This document shows, one piece after another, positions 59,973 to 64,000 of a stretch of 64,000 nucleotides of DNA. Source of the DNA: Hymenobacter sp. 15J16-1T3B (GTDB lineage: Bacteria > Bacteroidota > Bacteroidia > Cytophagales > Hymenobacteraceae); assembly GCF_020711235.1 (NCBI RefSeq), contig NZ_JAJFAV010000006.1:124001-188000 (forward strand), read 5' to 3'. Each line of letters starts with the position of its first letter. Positions within the stretch are counted from its first letter, which is position 1. Made by a program: the position numbers and the translations under genes. Below the pieces are notes generated by a model. That model was not told the DNA's origin. It ran no database searches and saw only the letters and a list, made by a program, of their open reading frames with translations.

Positions 59973-61151
59973 ATGTTTCGCATACCCTTTCTTTCTGCCG
60001 CTTACCTGCTGCCCTTGGCCCTGCTGACGGCCCTGGGCGGCTGCCAGTCTTCCGCCAACGAAAAGCCTGCCCCTGAATCGGCCGAGGCGCCGGCTGCGCC
60101 TTCCGATGAAGTGCATCTTAACGCCGACGAGCTGCGCGTGGCCGGCGTGCGCACCGGCCGGGTGAGCTACCAAGCCGCGGCCGGCGCGCTGCGCGTAAAC
60201 GGCTCGTTGGAGGCGCCGCCGCAAAGCCTAGTGGTGCTCAGCGCCCCGCTCGGCGGCTACATTGAGCGGTTGCCCTTGCTGCCGGGCGCGCACGTGCGCC
60301 GCGGCGAGGCCGTGGCCGTAGTGCGCAACCCCGAGTTCATTCAGGTGCAGCAGGATTACCGGCAGGTGCTCAGCCAGCTCGACTACGCCCGCGCCGAGCT
60401 GGACCGCCAGCGCGAGCTGGTGCGCGAGGAAGTAGCCCCGGCCAAGAACCTGCAGCGCGCCCAGGCCGAGTTTCGCAGCCTGCAGGCCCAGCGCGACGCC
60501 CTGGCCGCCCGCCTGCGCCTGGCCGGCCTGCCGGTGCAAGCCAGCGGCCCGATGAGCAGTACCGCCGAGCTGCGGGCGCCCATCAGCGGCTTTGTGCGGC
60601 ACGTGCGGGCCACCACCGGCCAAACGGTAACGTCCACCGAGCCCGTAGCCGAGCTGGTCGACCCCACGCACCTGCACGTGGAGCTGACCGTGTTCGAAAA
60701 GGACGCCCCGCGCCTGGCAGTGGGTCAGCGCATCCGCTTCACCCTGGCCTCCGATTCGGCCGGCAAAGAGCACCTGGGCCGCATCACGCTGGTCAGTCGG
60801 GCCGTGGACCCCGAGGCGCGCACCGTGAGCGTGCACGCACACCCCGACGAGGAAGACAACCCCGCGCTGCTGCCCGGTATGTTTGTGCGGGCCACGGTGG
60901 AAACGGCCGCGGCGCAGGCCCAGGCGCCCACACTGCCCGAGGCCGCGGTGGTCGACTACGAGGGCAAGAGCTACATCTTCGTGCAGCGGGCCGCCGGCCG
61001 CTTCCGCATGGTGGAGGTGCGCCGCGCCGGCGCCGTGGAAAACGGTACGGTGCCGCTGGTGCTGCCGGCCAGCGTCACGGCCGAAACCACGGTGGCTACC
61101 ACCGGGGCCTACAGCCTGCTGGGCAAGCTGAAAAATACCCTCGACGAGTAA
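59973..61151 (+). CDS. cusB: Metal-efflux membrane-fusion lipoprotein (CusB/CzcB type)
   Basis: A 392-residue periplasmic adaptor from ATG at 59973, signal with LGGC (Cys about residue 24). After an acidic linker (NEKPAPESAEAPAAPSDE) come the barrel-sandwich halves: LVVLSAPLGGYIERLPLLPGAHVRRGEAVAVVRNPEFIQVQQDY, then the helical hairpin (YRQVLSQLDYARAELDRQRELVREEVAPAKNLQRAQAEFRSLQAQR) and SSTAELRAPISGFVRHVRATTGQTVTSTEPVAELVDPTHLHVEL. The usual His-rich N-terminal metal-binding region of some CusB proteins is absent. It bridges the fused pump/channel at 55283. The message ends at a hairpin at 61160. Confidence 0.9.
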   Translation: MFRIPFLSAAYLLPLALLTALGGCQSSANEKPAPESAEAPAAPSDEVHLNADELRVAGVRTGRVSYQAAAGALRVNGSLEAPPQSLVVLSAPLGGYIERLPLLPGAHVRRGEAVAVVRNPEFIQVQQDYRQVLSQLDYARAELDRQRELVREEVAPAKNLQRAQAEFRSLQAQRDALAARLRLAGLPVQASGPMSSTAELRAPISGFVRHVRATTGQTVTSTEPVAELVDPTHLHVELTVFEKDAPRLAVGQRIRFTLASDSAGKEHLGRITLVSRAVDPEARTVSVHAHPDEEDNPALLPGMFVRATVETAAAQAQAPTLPEAAVVDYEGKSYIFVQRAAGRFRMVEVRRAGAVENGTVPLVLPASVTAETTVATTGAYSLLGKLKNTLDE

Positions 61152-61159
61152 AGCAGGTG

Positions 61160-61225
61160 CCCGGGGCAACGCCGGACTGTGAACCGCGCCGCGGGTTGCG
61201 GCTTGTAGTCCGACTTTGCCCCGGG
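61160..61225. terminator. Bidirectional inverted repeat after the metal-efflux locus
   Basis: CCCGGGGCA (61160-61168) pairs with TGCCCCGGG (61217-61225), and CGGACT (61173-61178) with AGTCCG (61207-61212). It stands between convergent genes ending at 61151 and 61252. Confidence 0.6.
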
Positions 61226-61251
61226 CTATGGGCAATGGCGGCGCGGGCCCG

Positions 61252-62406
61252 CTAGCCCAATACCCATTTGGCTAGCCGGGGGTAGACGCGGTAGCTCAGG
61301 GCCACCAGCGCCCAGGCCGCCAGAAAAACCAGCCCCGCCGTAACTGGAATGCGGATTGCGACGGGCACGCGCAGCGCGTCGACCACCGAGTAGCCGATGC
61401 CTACCAGCAGGTAATGCGTCAGGTAAATGCCCAGACCGCATTTGGTGATGTTGGCCAAAGCGCGTGTAACCGCGGGCGAGGAGAGTCTGATTTGCTGGGC
61501 ACTGATAAACACGGCCAAGGTCATCAGGGCCACGTTGGGTGAGCAGTAGAGGAAAAACAGCTCCAACTGCTCCTCCGAGATGCCCAGGCGAGCCGTCATG
61601 TGGCGAAACCCCAGGTAGGTAAGGGCGTAGCCAATGCCAAAGAGCACAACCGACAGCAGTACGCTACGCAGCAGGTTTAACCGATTGTGACGCCGTAAAT
61701 AATGGCCCAGCAGCAAGTAGCCATTGAAACCGGCGAAGTAGTAGAACACGCCGAAGCTGTTCCAGGCGCACACCCCCAAAAGGTACCGGGAGGCAAATTC
61801 GTAGGCGTAGGGCAGAAAAAGCGTGATACCCCAGACCGCCAGAAACAGCTGCTGCTGCCGGGCCGTGGCCTGCGCTACCCAAGCCGAAAACACGGGCATG
61901 TACAAGTACAGGCCAATCAGCATGTACATGTACCACATGGGCACGGTGTAAGTGCTGAACTGAAAGGGAATCAGCAGGATGTGGTGCCAGCTGTCGGCCC
62001 AGGCCTGGGAAGGGTGCGGGCCGGCGTACGCGAACAGGCGGCTGACCACCTCGGGGCCCAGGCCTAGCACGCCCGTCAACCAGGGAACCAGGTTGTAGAA
62101 AACGGACCAAACCAGAAAGGGCACCACAATGCGCAGCAGCCGCTTTCGGTAAAATGCGCTCATCGACTCCCGGATGGGTAGCAGAAACATGCCCGTCAGC
62201 ATCACGAACAGCGGCACGCAGGGGCGCAGAAACGAACCGTAGATGCTGCCCCAAAAATTGAATTCCGGATTGGCGCGGGCTTCCGGCGACACGTTGAACG
62301 GGTCGGCGCAGTGCACGGCAATAACCATGAGAATGGCGGCGAGGCGCACGACATCGGCCCAGGCCAGTCGAGGCGGAACCAGCGGGTGGTTAGGTGTGGG
62401 TTGCAT
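61252..62406 (-). CDS. Acyltransferase 3 family membrane protein (OafA/WecH-like)
   Basis: A 384-residue inner-membrane acyltransferase. ATG at 62406 (MQPTPNHPLVPPRLAWADVVRLAAILMVIAVHCADPF) gives the family's hallmark histidine (VIAVH) in TM1. About ten hydrophobic helices follow; RESMSAFYRKRLLRIVVPFLVWSVFYNL carries the RxxR-type basic loop. Such proteins transfer acetyl or other acyl groups to sugars of lipopolysaccharide, peptidoglycan or antibiotics; this one is close to O-acetyltransferases. No glycan biosynthesis genes are near. It is divergent from the GluQRS-like gene with 144 bp between, and converges on the metal-efflux locus. Confidence 0.9.
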   Translation of the reverse strand: MQPTPNHPLVPPRLAWADVVRLAAILMVIAVHCADPFNVSPEARANPEFNFWGSIYGSFLRPCVPLFVMLTGMFLLPIRESMSAFYRKRLLRIVVPFLVWSVFYNLVPWLTGVLGLGPEVVSRLFAYAGPHPSQAWADSWHHILLIPFQFSTYTVPMWYMYMLIGLYLYMPVFSAWVAQATARQQQLFLAVWGITLFLPYAYEFASRYLLGVCAWNSFGVFYYFAGFNGYLLLGHYLRRHNRLNLLRSVLLSVVLFGIGYALTYLGFRHMTARLGISEEQLELFFLYCSPNVALMTLAVFISAQQIRLSSPAVTRALANITKCGLGIYLTHYLLVGIGYSVVDALRVPVAIRIPVTAGLVFLAAWALVALSYRVYPRLAKWVLG

Positions 62407-62538
62407 AAGTTGTACCGGGGTATTCCCTGGTTTTGGTGGGGCGCCTTGCGGCCAAGGCGTGCTCGAAGCCGGCAATGATACCCGTTTTCGGTAAGCGGCC
62501 CGGGCACCAGCGGCGCGGTACCCTGCGCCAACCCCCTT

Positions 62539-62546
62539 TATGTTTG
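62539..62546 (+). promoter_or_regulatory. -7 box TATGTTTG just before the GluQRS-like gene
   Basis: Matches TAnnTTTG, ending 4 bp before ATG 62551. If used, the transcript would start at or next to the start codon (leaderless). No clear -33 element is seen, so this is weak. Confidence 0.4.
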
Positions 62547-62550
62547 AGCC

Positions 62551-63489
62551 ATGAATCCGCCTTCGTCCCTCGCTGAGCTTGCCAAAACGCCCGCGCCATT
62601 GGTGGGCCGGCTGGCGCCCACGCCCAGCGGCTACCTGCACCTGGGCAACGCCGTCAACTTCGTGCTGACCTGGCTGCTGGTGCGCCGCAGCGCAGGCCAG
62701 CTGCACCTGCGCATCGACGACCTGGACCGCAACCGCCTGCGCCGCCCGTACTTGGACAGCATCTTCCGCACCGTCGAGTGGCTGGGCCTCGACTACGACC
62801 ACGGCCCCAGCGGCCCCGACGACTTCCTGCGCCACCACTCCCAGTTGCTGCACCTGCCCGCCTACAACTACCTGCTGCGCCGCCTGCGCCTGCGGCCCGG
62901 CCTGCTGCACGCCAGCACCCGCAGCCGCACGCAGGAAACGGAAGTGCCCGTGCCGCTCGAGCAGCCCGGCGCGGCCTGGCGCGCTGCAGTGCCGGCCGGC
63001 ACGGCGGTGCGCTTCGCGGATGCCTGGCAAGGCCCCGTGGAAATAGCCCTGGACCGCGCCATGCCCGATTTCGTGCTGCGCAAAAAGGACGCGGTGGTGG
63101 CTTATCAGCTGGCCAGCATTGCCGATGACCTGCGCCTGGGCACCACGCTCATCGTGCGCGGCCTGGACCTGCTGCCGAGCACAGCGGCCCAGCTCTGGCT
63201 GGCCGATCAGCTGCCCGAAACGGCTGCTTTCAACGCCCTGCGCATCCAGTTTCTGCACCACCCGCTGCTGCCCGGCCCCGACGGCCGCAAGCTCAGCAAG
63301 TCGCAGCAACAGCCGCTGGACCGGGGCGTGCTCGGAGCCGCGGCGGGCCCATCGGTGGTGTATGCCGCGGTGGCCGAGCTGCTGCAGCTGCCGCCCGCCG
63401 CGGCCGAGTCGCTGGCTGCGCTGCAAGCGGCTTTCGAGCACGCCGTGGCGGTGGCCGGTAGCCCAACGGTTGGCGGCCGCGCCGGCTGA
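62551..63489 (+). CDS. gluQ: Glutamyl-Q tRNA(Asp) synthetase-like protein lacking zinc cysteines
   Basis: A 312-residue class I aminoacyl-tRNA synthetase-type protein that matches the catalytic core of GluRS and GluQRS without an anticodon domain. GluQRS makes glutamyl-queuosine on tRNA(Asp). ATG at 62551. The class I signatures are present: APTPSGYLHLGNAVNF (HIGH variant, residues 27-33) and KLSKS (about 247-251), with RIDDLDRNR and the KKDAVVAYQLAS substrate loop. The usual CxC zinc motif (YACTCSR in typical members) is replaced by LLHASTRSR (about 117-125), so no zinc site is apparent. Codon use is host-like. Function is inferred from the core. Confidence 0.82.
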   Translation: MNPPSSLAELAKTPAPLVGRLAPTPSGYLHLGNAVNFVLTWLLVRRSAGQLHLRIDDLDRNRLRRPYLDSIFRTVEWLGLDYDHGPSGPDDFLRHHSQLLHLPAYNYLLRRLRLRPGLLHASTRSRTQETEVPVPLEQPGAAWRAAVPAGTAVRFADAWQGPVEIALDRAMPDFVLRKKDAVVAYQLASIADDLRLGTTLIVRGLDLLPSTAAQLWLADQLPETAAFNALRIQFLHHPLLPGPDGRKLSKSQQQPLDRGVLGAAAGPSVVYAAVAELLQLPPAAAESLAALQAAFEHAVAVAGSPTVGGRAG

Positions 63490-63523
63490 TGCACTGGAGC
63501 TGCGCCCGGGCTGGGGTGGCTGC

Positions 63524-64000
63524 TTAGGCGCTGCAGGGCACGCGCAAATCCAGCAGCACCAGCCGCCACCGACCATCCAATCGGGCCCAGTAGAAGCGGT
63601 AGCCGGAATCGGTCTGGAGCACGGCGTAGCGGCTGGTGGCCACGGCGGCTCGGCCTTGGGCCGCCGTGCCGCCGCGCAAGGTGGCGTGGTCCCAGATGCT
63701 GCCCAGCGCAGCGCCCTTGGCCGGACCGAGCAGGCAGCCGGTGCGCGCAAAGCCCGCTTCGTTGCCGGGCCTTCCGTCGCAGGTGGCCGTCGGCAGCGTG
63801 TCGACGGCGGTGGGGCGCAGGCAGGGCATCAGCTCGGCGGCCAGGGTGAAAAACGAGGGCTGCGGCTGACTGCGACGCAGCCGGCGCACGTCCGCCACGC
63901 GGGTGAGCAGGGGCAGGGCGCCGGGCTGCTCCAGCACCCACAAGCCGTGCGCGGGGCTGATGAACCCGTTGACGGCGGCCGTATCGGCGCGGCGCACGGC
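63524..64000 (-). CDS. Hypothetical protein, N-terminus cut by the window
   Basis: The frame is open from the stop at 63524 to the window edge, at least 158 codons, so the start lies outside. The visible part is PAHGLWVLEQPGALPLLTRVADVRRLRRS, then SFFTLAAELMPCLRPT, a Cys/Gly region TATCDGRPGNEAGFARTGCLLGP, and a C-terminal YAVLQTDSGYRFYWARLDGRWRLVLLDLRVPCSA with several cysteines and strand-like segments. I do not recognise the family. The cysteines suggest an exported protein, which cannot be confirmed without the N-terminus. It converges on the GluQRS-like gene 34 bp away. Confidence 0.65.
   Translation of the reverse strand, partial: AVRRADTAAVNGFISPAHGLWVLEQPGALPLLTRVADVRRLRRSQPQPSFFTLAAELMPCLRPTAVDTLPTATCDGRPGNEAGFARTGCLLGPAKGAALGSIWDHATLRGGTAAQGRAAVATSRYAVLQTDSGYRFYWARLDGRWRLVLLDLRVPCSA

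Noticed and set aside
1-64000. CRISPR arrays, tRNA and rRNA genes
   Set aside because: No regularly spaced identical repeats and no GTTCGA-type T-loop with a cloverleaf were seen by eye; the 21-bp tandem tract has no spacers.

Overview
The window is about 64 kb of high-GC chromosome from a Bacteroidota bacterium, most likely Hymenobacter or a close relative (inference). The evidence is: several secreted proteins with C-terminal type IX secretion (T9SS) sorting domains, Bacteroidota promoters with a TAnnTTTG -7 box, OmpA proteins with thrombospondin-3-like Asp repeats, a CusA pump fused to an outer-membrane efflux domain, and GC-rich codon use almost throughout. No rRNA, tRNA, CRISPR array, prophage or transposase was seen.

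Layout. 1-4.5 kb: a truncated pectin methylesterase, then two paralogous small secreted proteins flanking a beta-propeller lipoprotein. 4.5-7.1 kb: clpB. 7.2-8.8 kb: an AT-rich island with an unknown gene, a possible gene remnant and an Imm9-like immunity gene. 8.8-14.7 kb: hypothetical and secreted genes, a 21-bp tandem repeat tract, and a Crp/Fnr regulator followed by an AhpD-like gene with an 18-bp perfect palindrome between them. 14.7-19.4 kb: membrane protein, DUF885 metallopeptidase, a 46-aa membrane protein and a T9SS pectate lyase. 19.7-23.7 kb: two DUF72 paralogs around a PfkB-family kinase and a short-chain dehydrogenase.

24-30.5 kb is a tripartite RND drug-efflux operon (TolC, membrane-fusion lipoprotein, AcrB-type pump) with a different inverted repeat in each intergenic gap. 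30.9 kb: KefB-type antiporter. 33-37 kb: two large surface proteins sharing an exact 227-bp cassette. 37-43.6 kb: nitroreductase, tandem OmpA proteins, OsmC protein, and pirin divergent from an HxlR regulator. 43.8-50.2 kb: S9 peptidase, a lipoprotein/beta-barrel operon and a T9SS serine hydrolase. 50.3-54.4 kb: OhrR-type regulator, T9SS propeller protein, Ohr peroxidase and an NADPH oxidoreductase. 54.7-61.2 kb: a metal-efflux locus (small secreted protein, CusA-TolC fusion, CusB-like adaptor). The end holds an acyltransferase, a GluQRS-like enzyme without its zinc cysteines, and a truncated gene.

Themes: pectin use (methylesterase plus lyase, both secreted), envelope efflux and stress resistance (two RND systems, Ohr/OsmC/AhpD peroxide enzymes, ClpB), and families of palindromic intergenic repeats. 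Three copies of one repeat keep a hairpin core while its bases change in a matched way, which makes it the best structural novelty here. The AT-rich island is the best candidate for acquired, poorly described biology.
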